From Amycolatopsis endophytica (GTDB lineage Bacteria > Actinomycetota > Actinomycetes > Mycobacteriales > Pseudonocardiaceae), in assembly GCF_013410405.1 (NCBI RefSeq), contig NZ_JACCFK010000001.1:4278001-4342000 (forward strand): a stretch of DNA of 64,000 nucleotides. The letters are read 5' to 3'. The notes beneath the pieces are model-generated. The model made no database searches. It was given only the letters and a program-made list of their open reading frames with translations, and was not told where the DNA came from. The translations under genes were made by a program, and so were the position numbers. Shown here in pieces: positions 26,515-36,058 of this stretch (within the stretch, counting starts at the first letter, position 1; each line of letters starts with the position of its first letter).

Positions 26515-27536
26515 TGACGCGCGCACCCCTCGGTGCCGTCCTGGCCGCCGTGCTGGCACTGCTGGCGGGCTGCTCGTTCGGTGGGCTCTACGACACCCCG
26601 TTGCCCGGCGGCGCCGACCTCGGCGACCACCCGTACCGGGTCACCGTCGGGTTCCGCGACGTGCTGGACCTGGTGCCGCAGTCGTCCGTGCAGGTCGACG
26701 ACGTTCCGGTCGGGCGGGTCGAGCGGATCGACCTGTCCGCCGACGGCCGCACCGCGCAGGTCACGGTGCTGCTCGACGGATCGGTCAAGCTGCCCGCGAA
26801 CGCGGAGGCGTGGCTGCGGCAGAGCAGCCTGCTGGGGGAGAAGTTCGTCGAGCTGGGGCCGCCCGCGGTGGGATCGCCGCAGGGCAGTCTCGCCGACGGC
26901 GCGACCATCCCGGTCGAGCGGACCAACCGCAACCCGCAGGTCGAAGAGGTGCTCGGGGCGCTGTCGTTGCTGCTCAACGGTGGGGGCGTCGGTCAGCTCC
27001 AGCAGATCAGCCGCGAGCTGAACGCCGCCCTCGGCGGCAACGAGGCGGAGATCCGCGACCTGCTGACCGAGGTGAACACGTTCGTCACCGGGCTGGACCA
27101 CCACCGCGACGAGATCACCCGCGCGCTGACCAGCATCGACCGGCTGTCCGGTTCCCTGGCCACGCGGAGTGATCAGATCACTGGTGTCCTCGACGATCTC
27201 GGACCGGGAATCGACGTGCTGGCCCGGCAACGGGACCAGCTGGTCACCATGCTGACCTCGCTCGACACGCTCTCCGGTGTCGCCGTCGACACGGTCAACC
27301 GCAGCAAGGACGACCTGGTCGCGGACCTGCGCGCGCTGGAGCCGACGCTGCGGCGGCTGACCGAGGCCGGGCAGCAGTTGCCGGAGGCGATGGAGATGCT
27401 GCTGACCTTCCCGTTCCCGGACGCCGCGCTGGACGCGATCAAGGGCGACTACCTCAACCTGTACCTGAACTTCGACGCGCGGACCTCGGGTCCGAGCCCA
27501 CAGTCCGCGCTGCTGCCGCTGGGCGGGGGAGCCTAG
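26514..27536 (+). CDS. mceE: MceE lipoprotein
   Basis: 340 residues. The signal ends in lipobox LLAGC, as is usual for MceE, the lipid-anchored subunit. The MCE domain contains FRDVLDLVPQSSVQVDDVPVGRVERIDLS and LRQSSLLGEKFVELGPP. A helical region and the motif KGDYLNLYLNFD near the C-terminus follow. The gene ends directly against mceF with no gap. Confidence 0.92.
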   Translation: MTRAPLGAVLAAVLALLAGCSFGGLYDTPLPGGADLGDHPYRVTVGFRDVLDLVPQSSVQVDDVPVGRVERIDLSADGRTAQVTVLLDGSVKLPANAEAWLRQSSLLGEKFVELGPPAVGSPQGSLADGATIPVERTNRNPQVEEVLGALSLLLNGGGVGQLQQISRELNAALGGNEAEIRDLLTEVNTFVTGLDHHRDEITRALTSIDRLSGSLATRSDQITGVLDDLGPGIDVLARQRDQLVTMLTSLDTLSGVAVDTVNRSKDDLVADLRALEPTLRRLTEAGQQLPEAMEMLLTFPFPDAALDAIKGDYLNLYLNFDARTSGPSPQSALLPLGGGA

Positions 27537-28589
27537 ATGCTGACGCGCAAGGTGCGGATCCAGGTCATCGTGTTCGCGTTGATCGCGCTGGCCGGGATCA
27601 CCTACGTCGGCGCCCGCTACGTCGGGCTGGACCGCCTCTTCGGCGGCGGCGGGTACGTGGTGCGGGTCGAGCTGGCCGACTCCGGCGGGATCTTCAGCAA
27701 CGCCGAGGTCACCTACAACGGCGTGCCGATCGGACGGGTCGCCGAGCTGCGCCTCACCGACGCCGGGCTGGAGGCCGATCTGCACATCGACGACGGCACA
27801 CCCCCGGTGCCGGCGGACGTCGAAGCGGTGGTGACGAACCGGTCGGCGGTGGGGGAGCAGTACGTCGACCTGCGGCCGCGCAGTTCGGGCGGCCCGTCGC
27901 TGACCGAGGGCTCGGTGATCGCCGAACCGCGCACCCGGCTGCCGCTGCCGAACGAGCAGCTGGTGCTCAACCTCGACCAGCTCGTGGCGTCGGTGCCGCG
28001 CGACGACCTGCGGTCGGTGGTCGACGAGCTGTACGACGCGACGCTGAACACCGGCCCCAGCCTGCAGGCCCTGCTCGACGCCACGTCGGGTTTCACCCAG
28101 TCGGCGTCGGACCACCTGCCGCGGACGATCCAGCTGATCAACGACGCGGACACCGTCCTGTCGACACAGATCGAGAACGCGCAGGCCATCTCGTCGTTCG
28201 GCTCGGACGCCAAGCGGATCGCCGAGATGCTGCGCACCTCCGACCCGGACCTGCGGACGATCCTGTCGTCGGCGCCCCCGGCGGCGGAGCAGATCAGCGG
28301 TCTGCTGCGGGAGACCGGACCGAACCTGACGACGCTGCTGGCCAACCTGCTCACCACGACGCAGGTGCTGCTCGCGGAACGGGACGGTGTGGAACAGCTG
28401 CTGGTCGCCGCACCGTCGGCCATCGAGGCGGGCAGCACCGTCATCACCGGCGATTCGGCGGGTTTCGGGCTGGCCACGACGTTCTTCGATCCGCTGCCGT
28501 GCACCGCCGGGTACGAAGGCACCCGGTACCGCAACGGCCTCGACACCACCCCCGCGCCGCTGAACACGGCGGCCGGGTGCCGACGCTGA
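27537..28589 (+). CDS. mceF: MceF substrate-binding protein
   Basis: 350 residues. An anchor (about 5-25) is followed by an MCE domain containing LADSGGIFSNAEVTYNGVPIGRVAELRL and VTNRSAVGEQYVDLRP. The helical region ends in FFDPLPCTAGYEGTRYRNG, typical of MceF. It closes the A-F set, giving one complete transporter. Confidence 0.92.
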   Translation: MLTRKVRIQVIVFALIALAGITYVGARYVGLDRLFGGGGYVVRVELADSGGIFSNAEVTYNGVPIGRVAELRLTDAGLEADLHIDDGTPPVPADVEAVVTNRSAVGEQYVDLRPRSSGGPSLTEGSVIAEPRTRLPLPNEQLVLNLDQLVASVPRDDLRSVVDELYDATLNTGPSLQALLDATSGFTQSASDHLPRTIQLINDADTVLSTQIENAQAISSFGSDAKRIAEMLRTSDPDLRTILSSAPPAAEQISGLLRETGPNLTTLLANLLTTTQVLLAERDGVEQLLVAAPSAIEAGSTVITGDSAGFGLATTFFDPLPCTAGYEGTRYRNGLDTTPAPLNTAAGCRR

Positions 28590-28599
28590 GGAGACACTG

Positions 28600-29145
28600 G
28601 TGAGAGCTGCACTGATCGCCGGAGCGCTGGCCGGAATGGCCGTGCTGGCCGGCTGTGGCCAGGACAGAGCCGCGCACGAGGAGAACGCGGCCGCGATCAC
28701 CTGGTCGGAGCACGTGTGCGCGGTCGTGCGGGACGGCGGCGCGAAGTTGTCGCAGGTGCCCGGGGTGGACGCTTCGGACGTCACCCGGGCACGGGAAGGC
28801 CTGGTGACCTACCTGGCTTCGTTGTCGCAGGCCCTGACCGACCTGGGCAACGGCATCACTCGCGAGGGGCCACCACCGGTGACCGACGGCCAGGCGACGG
28901 TCGACCGGGCGATGAACACGCTCAACTCCACGAAAGCCTCGGTGGACGAGGCCCGGACCGCACTGGCCTCGGCACCGGTGACCGACCAGGCGACTTTCGA
29001 GCAGGCTGTCCGCGGGGCGAGCGATGCCTTCGCCAAGCTGGGAAACTCGACCGAGGGACCGACGAAGGACCTCACGAACAACCCGGAGCTGGCGAAGGCG
29101 TTCGCGAAGGCACCTTCCTGTCAGAGTCTGGAGGGGGCGGCGTAG
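28600..29145 (+). CDS. Small lipoprotein at the end of the mce operon
   Basis: 181 residues from GTG 28600, 10 bases after mceF and preceded by GAGGAG. The signal ends in lipobox VLAGC. The mature part is helical, with two further Cys (HVCAVV and SCQSLE) that may pair. No named domain is recognised. Position at the end of the operon, where mycobacterial operons carry Mce-associated proteins, suggests an accessory role in the envelope. Confidence 0.7.
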   Translation: MRAALIAGALAGMAVLAGCGQDRAAHEENAAAITWSEHVCAVVRDGGAKLSQVPGVDASDVTRAREGLVTYLASLSQALTDLGNGITREGPPPVTDGQATVDRAMNTLNSTKASVDEARTALASAPVTDQATFEQAVRGASDAFAKLGNSTEGPTKDLTNNPELAKAFAKAPSCQSLEGAA

Positions 29146-29334
29146 TTCCGTAGCCGCTACGCGGTTTCTTGCGCTGCGCGTGGCTGAAAGCACCGGCTTA
29201 GCTTCGCTACGCCTCGATCAGCCCCTCCCGACCCCGATCTTTCAGTGTCTTTGGCGGCCGATCAAGCTGGGGATCGGTTGTGGGACAGACTGGCCCGGCC
29301 TCTGGCCACGTCCCGTCGCCGGACGCCGGTCCCG

Positions 29335-29461
29335 CAGCGGCAAACACGGCGCCCCGAACGGCCAACACGGCGCCCGGAGCGGCAAACACGGCGCCGACGC
29401 GGCGTGTTGGCCGCTCCCGCTGGCGTGTTTGCCGCTCCGGGCAGCGTGTTTGCTCCTCCGG
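29335..29461. repeat. 21-bp repeat units, three direct then three inverted
   Basis: Three units of the type CAAACACGGCGCC + CCGAACGG run forward at 21-base spacing. Three units in the opposite orientation (GGCGTGTTKGCCGCTCC) follow, making a long palindrome. The core GGCCAACACGG is shared with the tandem array at 59176-59280. Confidence 0.75.
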
Positions 29462-29549
29462 GACGCCGCCCACGCACCGAACCGCCGCCCGGCAACGCAA
29501 ACCAGCCACCAGCCGCCCAGCCCTCCCCGCACCCCGATCCGAAGCCCAG

Positions 29550-29617
29550 TTCTGCGGACGATCAGGCGGAGTCAAGGCACTCTTTCCCGCCTTGACACCG
29601 CCTGCTCGGCCGCAGAA
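29550..29617. terminator. Large hairpin between convergent genes, copy 1
   Basis: 29-base arms (29550-29578 and 29589-29617) pair with three mismatches around a 10-base loop. On the minus strand the loop reads GGGAAAGAGT and matches the loop of the hairpin at 57599-57647. It is a likely bidirectional terminator or REP-like structure. Confidence 0.55.
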
Positions 29618-29714
29618 ACAATCAAAAATCGGGGCGGCCCAATCGGGGGTAGCGAAGCGAAGCCGGCGCTTTCAGCCGCGCGCAGCGCAAAAACCCGCGT
29701 AGCGGCTACAAAAC

Positions 29715-31022
29715 TCAACCCAGAAGAGCCTGAGCCCGCAGAGCGATCTCCAGATCCGACCGGCTTTCCGGATCGTTCAACCGCTCCCCGAACAGCTCCT
29801 CCAGTTGCCGCATCCGGTAGCGCACCGTCTGCGGGTGCACTCCGAGCCGGTCGGCCATGTCGGGGGCCGTGCCGCTGGACTGCAGCCACGCCAGCAGCGT
29901 CTGCCCGAGGCGCGTGCGCTGCTTGTCCGTCAGGCCGCTCAGCGGGGCCAGGCACCGCTGGATCAGCTCCTTCACCAGGAACTCGTCCGACAGCAGCCAC
30001 AGCGTCGCCAGGTGATCGGTGGCCCGCACGAGCGGGGGTGCGTCGATCACTCCGCGTCGCACCAGGTCCACGGTGCGACGGGCCCAGCGCAGGGACACCG
30101 CCGCGTCACCGAGCTTGACCTCGGGGCCGATCGCGGCGCGCCAGCCCGCCAGCGCGGTCTCCAGCGAACCGGCGGCGACCAGTTCCGGGGCGGCCAGCAG
30201 GCAGGGTTGCGGTCCCTCCAGGTCCATCAGTACCTCGCTGTCCAGCGAAGGTGGTTCACGGTGATGCTGATCGGCCCGCGGTTCCAGCGCGACCGCGACC
30301 ACCCGGTCCGGCAACCGCCAGCCCGCCGTCGCCGCGAGCCGCGCGATCGCCTTCGGTGAGGCGGGCGGATCGGCGAGGATCAGTTCCAGCAGTTGCCGCC
30401 GCTGCCGCGCGCGGGTCCCCGCGGCGCGTTTCTGCGCGGCGGCATACCCCTGCAGCGACAACGCGGAAATCTCGTCCACATAGGCGAAGATCGCCTCCGC
30501 CCCGACGCACAGGAAGTCCGTGGACAGTCCCAGCGACTGGCTCACGGTCGCGACGTACCGCCACGCGACCCGGCCACCGACCCGGTAGGCGGTCTGCAGC
30601 TGGTCCAGGGTCCGGCCCTCGCTGAACTCGACCTTGCCGAGGTGCCGGAACACGCCCTTCCACGCCTCCTGCGGCGCGGCCGGGTTGCCGAGGTTGTCCA
30701 TGCAATGCCGCACGGCCTGCTGGATGCTGCGCACGATCGTGTGCCCGAACGGGCCCTCCAGCGGCCGCGCGTACTCCGGCACGGCGAGCTGGATCTCGCG
30801 CAGGATCTCGGCTGTCATGGCATCGGCGTGCGGCCGGAACGCCTTCGCCAGTTCCCGCGGCAGCGAGGCCCACAGCCTGCTGGCCCGCCCGATGCCCGCG
30901 GTGAACTCGGGGGCGTTCTGGCGCTGGCGCAGGGGGACGCCCGGCGCGGGCACTCGAGGTGGTCTTCGGGAAACGTTCTTCCGCACGGTGTTCCCGTGCC
31001 GGTAACCGGCATCGGTCGTCAT
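29715..31022 (-). CDS. PucR-type transcriptional regulator 1
   Basis: 435 residues. The N-terminal helical sensor region (about 60-180: EYARPLEGPFGHTIVRSIQQAVRHC and onward) resembles RsbRD-N/PucR modules. A degenerate middle domain follows. The C-terminal PucR helix-turn-helix (about 375-433) contains LGQTLLAWLQSSGTAPDMADRLGVHPQTVRYRMRQLEELFG. Such regulators control purine, amino-acid or lipid genes in actinomycetes. ATG 31022 was chosen because AGAGG lies 6 bases upstream; an ATG at 31040 would precede that site. It is homologous to the next gene. Confidence 0.85.
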   Translation of the reverse strand: MTTDAGYRHGNTVRKNVSRRPPRVPAPGVPLRQRQNAPEFTAGIGRASRLWASLPRELAKAFRPHADAMTAEILREIQLAVPEYARPLEGPFGHTIVRSIQQAVRHCMDNLGNPAAPQEAWKGVFRHLGKVEFSEGRTLDQLQTAYRVGGRVAWRYVATVSQSLGLSTDFLCVGAEAIFAYVDEISALSLQGYAAAQKRAAGTRARQRRQLLELILADPPASPKAIARLAATAGWRLPDRVVAVALEPRADQHHREPPSLDSEVLMDLEGPQPCLLAAPELVAAGSLETALAGWRAAIGPEVKLGDAAVSLRWARRTVDLVRRGVIDAPPLVRATDHLATLWLLSDEFLVKELIQRCLAPLSGLTDKQRTRLGQTLLAWLQSSGTAPDMADRLGVHPQTVRYRMRQLEELFGERLNDPESRSDLEIALRAQALLG

Positions 31023-31211
31023 GATTACCTCTGATCGCAACGAAACTTGGCGGCGCTGCCGTCGCAGCCGATCAACTCACTTCGGTGAGGGACAAACAAC
31101 ATCGCACCACGATCCCGCGTTGGCAAGGATCTCGCGCGGGTGCGGGAAATCGGCCGGGCATGCTCAGCCGAACGGCCGACACCCGGGCGGGTCTTCGCTG
31201 TCCTGACGCGT

Positions 31212-32408
31212 TCACGGCAGCTCACCCCGCGCGGCGAGCCGCTGTGCGCGCAACGCCAGGTGCATGCTGAACCGGTCCTCGCTGTCGTCCAGGCGGTCGC
31301 CGAACAACTCCCGCAACTGGTGCATCCGCGCCCGCACGGTCTGCGGGTGCACCTGCAGGCGTTTCGCGATCTCCGGTGCGCCACCACGGGTTTCCAGCCA
31401 CGCGAGCAGTGTCTCGCCGAGACGCTCGCGCTGCTTGCCGCCGAGTTCGTCCAGCGGCCGCAACGCCTGCCGCGCGACCTCGGCGGCGAGGAAGTCCTTA
31501 CCCAGCAGCCACAACGCCGACAGCTGGTCGAGGCACCACGTGATCGGTTCGGCGCCGGGATCCGGGCTCAGCAGTCCGAGCGCGCGGCGCGCCGTGCGGT
31601 GCGCGGCCGGGATGTCGGCGAGCGCGACCGTGGGCGAAACCGCGGCGCGCCAGCCGTTCCAGCGCCCGGTCAGCGGGAAGAGGTGGCGTTTCGGGTGTGT
31701 CGTGAGCAGGCACGGCTGGGTGCTTTCCAGATCGACCAGCACCTCGTCGTCCAGCAGCTCCACCGGGAAGTCCGCGGTGCCCTCGGCGCGTTCCAGCGCG
31801 ACGATCGCGGCCTTCTCCGGCAGCGCCCACCCGGCGCCCTTCGACATGTTCGCGAGCGTTTCCGGGCCGGCCGGGCGACCGGACAGGATGAGGTCGAGCA
31901 GCTGCCTCCGCCGTCGCTCGATCGTGCCGCCCGAACTCGACTGCGCCTCGTGGAACCCGTCGAGCGCCGTGGCCGACAGATCTTCCACGTAGGCGAAGAT
32001 GATTTCCGCCGCGTGGGCCAGCACCTGCGGCGACGCGCCGGCCTTGCGCAGCACGGGCGCGACGTACTGCCACGCCACTCTGGCGCCGATGCGGGCGGCG
32101 GCCTGCAGCGCGTCGAGGCTGCGGCCGTCGGCGAACTCCTGCCTGCCGCGCTCGCGGAACAGTTCGATCCAGTCGTGGTGCTTGATGGCGGGGTTGCCGA
32201 TGCTTTCGATGACGTGCAGGACGGCCTGTTCGATGCCCTCGGTGAAGACCCGCCCGAAGGCGCCGGTGAGCGGGCGCGCGTACACCGGCACCGATCGTTG
32301 GACCTCCCGCATGATCGCGGCCGCGATCCGTCCGGCGTGGGGTCGCAGTTCGACGGCGACCCAGCGCGGCCCGGAGGCGAGCAGCTCGGCGTTGCGGTTC
32401 TCGACCAG
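31212..32408 (-). CDS. PucR-type transcriptional regulator 2 (probable CTG start)
   Basis: 398 residues if translated from CTG 32408. The sensor region and C-terminal HTH (LGETLLAWLETRGGAPEIAKRLQVHPQTVRARMHQLRELFG) closely follow regulator 1. The first ATG in frame (32312) would remove ~32 residues (LLASGPRWVAVELRPHAGRIAAAI) that align with regulator 1. Upstream of it, back to the in-frame stop, there is no ATG, GTG or TTG. A CTG lies 9 bases after GAAAGGGGG. A duplicated pair is likely. Which genes they control is not shown by the sequence. Confidence 0.75.
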   Translation of the reverse strand: MVENRNAELLASGPRWVAVELRPHAGRIAAAIMREVQRSVPVYARPLTGAFGRVFTEGIEQAVLHVIESIGNPAIKHHDWIELFRERGRQEFADGRSLDALQAAARIGARVAWQYVAPVLRKAGASPQVLAHAAEIIFAYVEDLSATALDGFHEAQSSSGGTIERRRRQLLDLILSGRPAGPETLANMSKGAGWALPEKAAIVALERAEGTADFPVELLDDEVLVDLESTQPCLLTTHPKRHLFPLTGRWNGWRAAVSPTVALADIPAAHRTARRALGLLSPDPGAEPITWCLDQLSALWLLGKDFLAAEVARQALRPLDELGGKQRERLGETLLAWLETRGGAPEIAKRLQVHPQTVRARMHQLRELFGDRLDDSEDRFSMHLALRAQRLAARGELP

Positions 32409-32417
32409 AGCGGACGA

Positions 32418-32426
32418 CCCCCTTTC
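32418..32426 (-). promoter_or_regulatory. Ribosome-binding site deciding a CTG start
   Basis: GAAAGGGGG on the minus strand lies 9 bases before CTG 32408. It is the only strong Shine-Dalgarno sequence near the N-terminus of PucR regulator 2. Confidence 0.5.
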
Positions 32427-32665
32427 GTGACCTCGGGCCGTTCATGTTACGGCGGATCACAGGTAACGCCAGGAGTCGAACGTCATTCGGTCGTCGTGGA
32501 CCGGTTTTTGTCATCCGGCGACGACTTCCGTGGTTCAAAAGGTTTTCCCGCGTGCGAAGCGGATTCTGTTCGTGGATTCCAGCGCTGGGAGGTCTGCGCG
32601 AGAAAGTGACTTCACTGTACCCAAGTGTCACACGGCGATCCCGAGCGGGGAACTCACGCGTCCGT

Positions 32666-34381
32666 TCACCCGCGGATTTCGTTCAGGTAGTTGTAGATCG
32701 TGTAGCGGGTGACCTCCAGCTCGCCCGCGAGGAAGTCCACCGCGTCCTTGATGAGGAAGAACCCGGCCTCGTCGAGCTCGCGCACCACGGCCGCCTTGTG
32801 CTTCTTCTTCATCAGCCCGACCGGGATCCCGGCCTGTGCCACGGCCCGGTCCACCAGGAACCGCTGCAGGCTGTCGACGTCGGGCGGGAAGCTCTCCGCC
32901 CGCACCTCGGCCGCCGCGCCCTGCGTGACCTCGCTGTTCACGCACAGGCAGCCGACCGCCACGCCGTCCGGGTCGCGCAGGAAGATCGTCGAGGAGCGGA
33001 TCGGCCTGCCGTCGGGGCCGTGGGTCTCGTAGTTGGTCAGATCGTGCGTCGTGCCGCGGCGCACCAGCCCGAGCAGCAGATCCGTCATCGGCCCGCCGGG
33101 GGTGCGGCCCGTGATGCCGCCGGCGATCGCGACGATCGAGTCGGGCAGTCTGGACAGGTCGTGCAGCACCACCTCGTTGCCGGGCCCGAGCATCGCCGCC
33201 AGCCCGTCGACCGCCGGGACCAGCGCGGACAGCACGGAATCGGTGGCCTGCGTGGCGGGGCCGGGACGAGACGGCAGCGGACGCGACAGGTACTCCAGCG
33301 CGGTGCGGACCGCCTCGACGGTGGAGGCGGGCGTGGATGCGTGGGGCGACAACCGCACGTGTTCCGCGCGCACGGTCGCCGCGATGCCCTCGGCCGCCAG
33401 TACCGCCCCGACCCGCTCCGCCGGGTGCCCGGGCAGGCTGAACGCGAGGATCCCCGCGCGCCGGTCGACGGCCGACACGATCTCCGCGCCGGCCGAGCGC
33501 AGCATCTCGTCCAGCTCGCCGACCCGCTCGGCGATGCGCGATTCGATGGCCGCGACCCCGGCCTCCTCGACCAGTTCCAGCGCCGCCGCGAAGGCCCCGG
33601 AGGTGACCGGGCTGAGGTTGCTCACCGACCACGACGCGGCGAACTCGGCAGGCGGGTGGATCTCGTCGTCGAACAGGCCCGCGTCGTGGGCGCCGGTCCA
33701 GCCGGACAGCAGCGGCCGCATCCGCTCCAGCGCGCGGTCGGACAGCACCGCGAATCCGGTGCCCCATCCGGCGCGCAGCCACTTCTGCCCGCCGACGACC
33801 AGCACGTCGGCCGTGTCCCACGGTGCTTCGGTCACGCCGAACCCCTGGATGCCGTCGACCACCAGCAACCGGTCGCCGACCGTCTCCCGCAGTGCCGCGA
33901 GGTCGGCGCGGTAGCCGGTGCGGAAGTCGACCGCGCTGACCGACACCAGCGCGGTATCGGGCCCCAGTTCCTTCGCCACGACCTCGGGCGTCACCGGACC
34001 GCACCGCATCCGCCGCAGCGTGATCCGGCCCGCTTCTTCGGCACGGGCCCACGGGTAGGTGTTGGCGGGGAACTCGGCGGCCGACACCAGCACCTCGCCG
34101 GGCGGGGCGTTGAAGGCGGCCTGGAACAGGCCCTGGCTCGTGTTGGGCAGCAGCACCACGTGGTCGGTGTCGGTGCCGCACAACCGGGCGACGGCGGCCT
34201 TCGCGCGGACCTCCTGCCGCATCAGGTCGTCCACGGTGGAGGGGCCGGCTTTCGCCGAGGCGTCCAGCAGCCGCGCGGTGGTGTCGACGACGGCGTGCGA
34301 GGGCGGGCCGTAGCGGGCGAAGTCAAGGTAACCCGCGGGTTCGCCGAACTGGAGCAGGTAGCCGGGTGCGATCCTGGCCAT
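32666..34381 (-). CDS. Class V PLP aminotransferase fused to a YheO/DauR-type PAS-HTH regulator
   Basis: 571 residues. Residues ~15-365 are a class V aminotransferase/cysteine-desulfurase fold: VVLLPNTSQGLFQAAF, LLVVDGIQGFG (Asp176 facing the PLP ring) and VVGGQKWLRAGWGTGF (Lys200, the PLP Schiff-base Lys). Residues ~380-485 match the YheO-like PAS domain (GPGNEVVLHDLSRLPDSIVAIAGG, then GRPIRSSTIFLRDPDGVAVGCLCVN). Residues ~505-571 match the HTH_22 domain of DauR/YheO regulators (VVRELDEAGFFLIKDAVDFLAGELEVTRYTIYNYLNEI). The ATG 34381 overlaps the ATPase stop by one base. It is the last gene of an amino-acid ABC transporter operon. A self-regulating amino-acid enzyme is inferred. Confidence 0.85.
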   Translation of the reverse strand: MARIAPGYLLQFGEPAGYLDFARYGPPSHAVVDTTARLLDASAKAGPSTVDDLMRQEVRAKAAVARLCGTDTDHVVLLPNTSQGLFQAAFNAPPGEVLVSAAEFPANTYPWARAEEAGRITLRRMRCGPVTPEVVAKELGPDTALVSVSAVDFRTGYRADLAALRETVGDRLLVVDGIQGFGVTEAPWDTADVLVVGGQKWLRAGWGTGFAVLSDRALERMRPLLSGWTGAHDAGLFDDEIHPPAEFAASWSVSNLSPVTSGAFAAALELVEEAGVAAIESRIAERVGELDEMLRSAGAEIVSAVDRRAGILAFSLPGHPAERVGAVLAAEGIAATVRAEHVRLSPHASTPASTVEAVRTALEYLSRPLPSRPGPATQATDSVLSALVPAVDGLAAMLGPGNEVVLHDLSRLPDSIVAIAGGITGRTPGGPMTDLLLGLVRRGTTHDLTNYETHGPDGRPIRSSTIFLRDPDGVAVGCLCVNSEVTQGAAAEVRAESFPPDVDSLQRFLVDRAVAQAGIPVGLMKKKHKAAVVRELDEAGFFLIKDAVDFLAGELEVTRYTIYNYLNEIRG

Positions 34382-35145
34382 CAGAGGATGCGCGCCAGGA
34401 ACTGCCGGGTGCGCTCGTGCTCCGGCGCGCCGAGGACCCGCGCGGGCGGTCCGGTTTCGACGACCGCGCCGTCGGCCATGAAGACGACCTCGTCGGCCAC
34501 CTCCCGCGCGAACCCCATCTCGTGTGTCACGACCACCATTGTCATCCCTTCGGCGGCGAGCGAGGTCATCACCTCGAGGACCTCGCCGACCAGTTCCGGG
34601 TCCAGCGCCGAGGTCGGCTCGTCGAACAGCATCAGCTTCGGTTTCATCGCCAGCGCCCGCGCGATCGCGACCCGCTGCTGCTGGCCGCCGGAGAGCTGGG
34701 CGGGGTAGGCGTCCGCGCGGTGCGCCAGGCCGACCCGGTCCAGCAGGTCGAGAGCGGTCCGTTTCGCTTCGGACGCGCTCAGCCCGAGTACCCGGACCGG
34801 CCCTTCGATGATGTTGCCCAGCACGGTGTGGTGCGCGAACAGGTTGAACCGCTGGAACACCATACCGATGTCCCGCCGCTGCCGGGCGACCTCCCGCTCG
34901 CGCAGCTCGTGCAGTTTTCCCCCGCGCAGGCGGAACCCGATGGGCTCGCCGTCCACCCACACCTGCCCGCCGTCGATGGTCTCCAGGTGGTTGACGCAGC
35001 GCAGGAACGTGCTCTTGCCCGCGCCGGACGGCCCGAGCAGGCACACCACTTGTCCCTTGTGGACGGACAGGTCGATCCCGCGCAGCACCTCGGTGCCAGC
35101 GAAGTGCTTGCGCACGCCGACCGCGCGCAGCAACGGTTCGGTCAT
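34381..35145 (-). CDS. Polar amino-acid ABC transporter ATPase (GlnQ/HisP family)
   Basis: 254 residues. Walker A is GPSGAGKST, the signature is LSGGQQQRV, and Walker B is [14 protein letters not shown]; the switch His lies in [11 protein letters not shown]. It energises uptake of a polar amino acid. One base separates it from the permease stop, and its own stop overlaps the start of the fused aminotransferase-regulator. Confidence 0.95.
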   Translation of the reverse strand: MTEPLLRAVGVRKHFAGTEVLRGIDLSVHKGQVVCLLGPSGAGKSTFLRCVNHLETIDGGQVWVDGEPIGFRLRGGKLHELREREVARQRRDIGMVFQRFNLFAHHTVLGNIIEGPVRVLGLSASEAKRTALDLLDRVGLAHRADAYPAQLSGGQQQRVAIARALAMKPKLMLFDEPTSALDPELVGEVLEVMTSLAAEGMTMVVVTHEMGFAREVADEVVFMADGAVVETGPPARVLGAPEHERTRQFLARIL

Positions 35146-35146
35146 G

Positions 35147-36058
35147 TCAGGCCCTCCGCCACGTCGTCAGCGTGCGGCCGACCCGCGACCACGGCCGGGG
35201 CGCGGCCGAGTCACCGGCGAACGCGCGCTCCAGGTAGTGCTGCCCGACGCTCGCGACGGTCACCACGACCATGTACCAGATCGCCGCGGCCAGCAGCGTT
35301 TCCATCACCAGCAGGTTGTTCGACGAGATGTTGTTCGCCGCGTGGATCAGCTCGGTCACCCCGATCACCGATGCCATCGACGTGCCCTTGAGCATGTTGA
35401 TGAAGTCGTTGCCGGTGGGCGGGATGATGACCCGCATCGCCTGCGGCAGCACGATCCGGCGCAGTGTCGTCGCCGGCGTCATGCCGACCGACTTCGCCGC
35501 CTCCGTCTGCCCGCGGTCCACGCTGTTCAGGCCGGCGCGCACGATTTCGGCCATGTAGGCGCTCTCGTTGAGGGCGAGGCCGAGCAGCGCGGCGACGAAC
35601 GCGCTGACGATGACGTTGGTCGGCTCGTGGATCAGGTAGCCGCCGGTGAAGGGCAGCGGGATCGACACGAACTCGAACACCAGCGCCAGGTTGAACCAGA
35701 TCAGGATCTGCAGCAGCACCGGCAGCCCGCGGAACAGCCAGATGTAGACGGCGGCGACGACGCGGGCCACCGGATTGGCCGAACGGCGCATCAGCGCGAT
35801 CACGACACCGATGACGATCGCCACGGCCTGCGCGATGACGGCCAGCAGCACGGTGTTGAGCAGGCCGACCGCCATCACGTGGTACCACAGGAACTCGGGC
35901 ACCGTGTCGTAGAAGATCTTCGCCTGCGCCAGCACGATCCCGAGCCCGGCCAGCAACGCCAGGATGATCACCGCGGAGACCCAGCGACCCCAGTGGCGCA
36001 GGCGCACGATGGGCAGCTCGGTGTCCGGCGCTCGTGTGGTCAGGTCAGCTTCCGGCAT
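35147..36058 (-). CDS. Polar amino-acid ABC transporter permease
   Basis: 303 residues with about five to six membrane helices. [17 protein letters not shown] starts the His/Glu/Gln-permease domain, and the EAA loop is [28 protein letters not shown]. Only one permease is encoded, so a homodimer is expected. It overlaps the binding-protein gene by 14 bases. Confidence 0.95.
   Translation of the reverse strand: MPEADLTTRAPDTELPIVRLRHWGRWVSAVIILALLAGLGIVLAQAKIFYDTVPEFLWYHVMAVGLLNTVLLAVIAQAVAIVIGVVIALMRRSANPVARVVAAVYIWLFRGLPVLLQILIWFNLALVFEFVSIPLPFTGGYLIHEPTNVIVSAFVAALLGLALNESAYMAEIVRAGLNSVDRGQTEAAKSVGMTPATTLRRIVLPQAMRVIIPPTGNDFINMLKGTSMASVIGVTELIHAANNISSNNLLVMETLLAAAIWYMVVVTVASVGQHYLERAFAGDSAAPRPWSRVGRTLTTWRRA

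Larger units (their letters stand above)
29150..29709. repeat. Nested inverted-repeat intergenic element, copy 1
   Basis: The outer arms, 29150-29211 and 29648-29709, are inverted copies of each other over 62 bases with 5 mismatches (57 of 62). They begin GTAGCCGCTACGCGG and end near GCTTCGCTAC. Inside lie a palindromic block of 21-bp units (29335-29461) and a large hairpin (29550-29617). The element fills the 569-base gap between the convergent mce operon and a PucR gene. A related element is at 57541-57735. No credible gene lies inside. Confidence 0.75.

Noticed and set aside
26451..28784. 777-codon minus-strand frame across mceD-mceF
   Set aside because: It spans several well-defined mce genes; antisense shadow.
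29335..29461. Possible CRISPR array
   Set aside because: Units are contiguous with no unique spacers, occur in both orientations, and no cas genes are present. The same applies to 59176-59280.
29243..29596. Several overlapping frames on both strands in the repeat element
   Set aside because: All are produced by the 21-bp palindromic units and hairpins; none has a ribosome site, family motif or normal codon use.
32444..34708. 754-codon plus-strand frame opposite the aminotransferase-regulator
   Set aside because: Low-complexity Arg/Gly/Pro-rich translation without motifs; the minus strand has catalytic and HTH motifs throughout.
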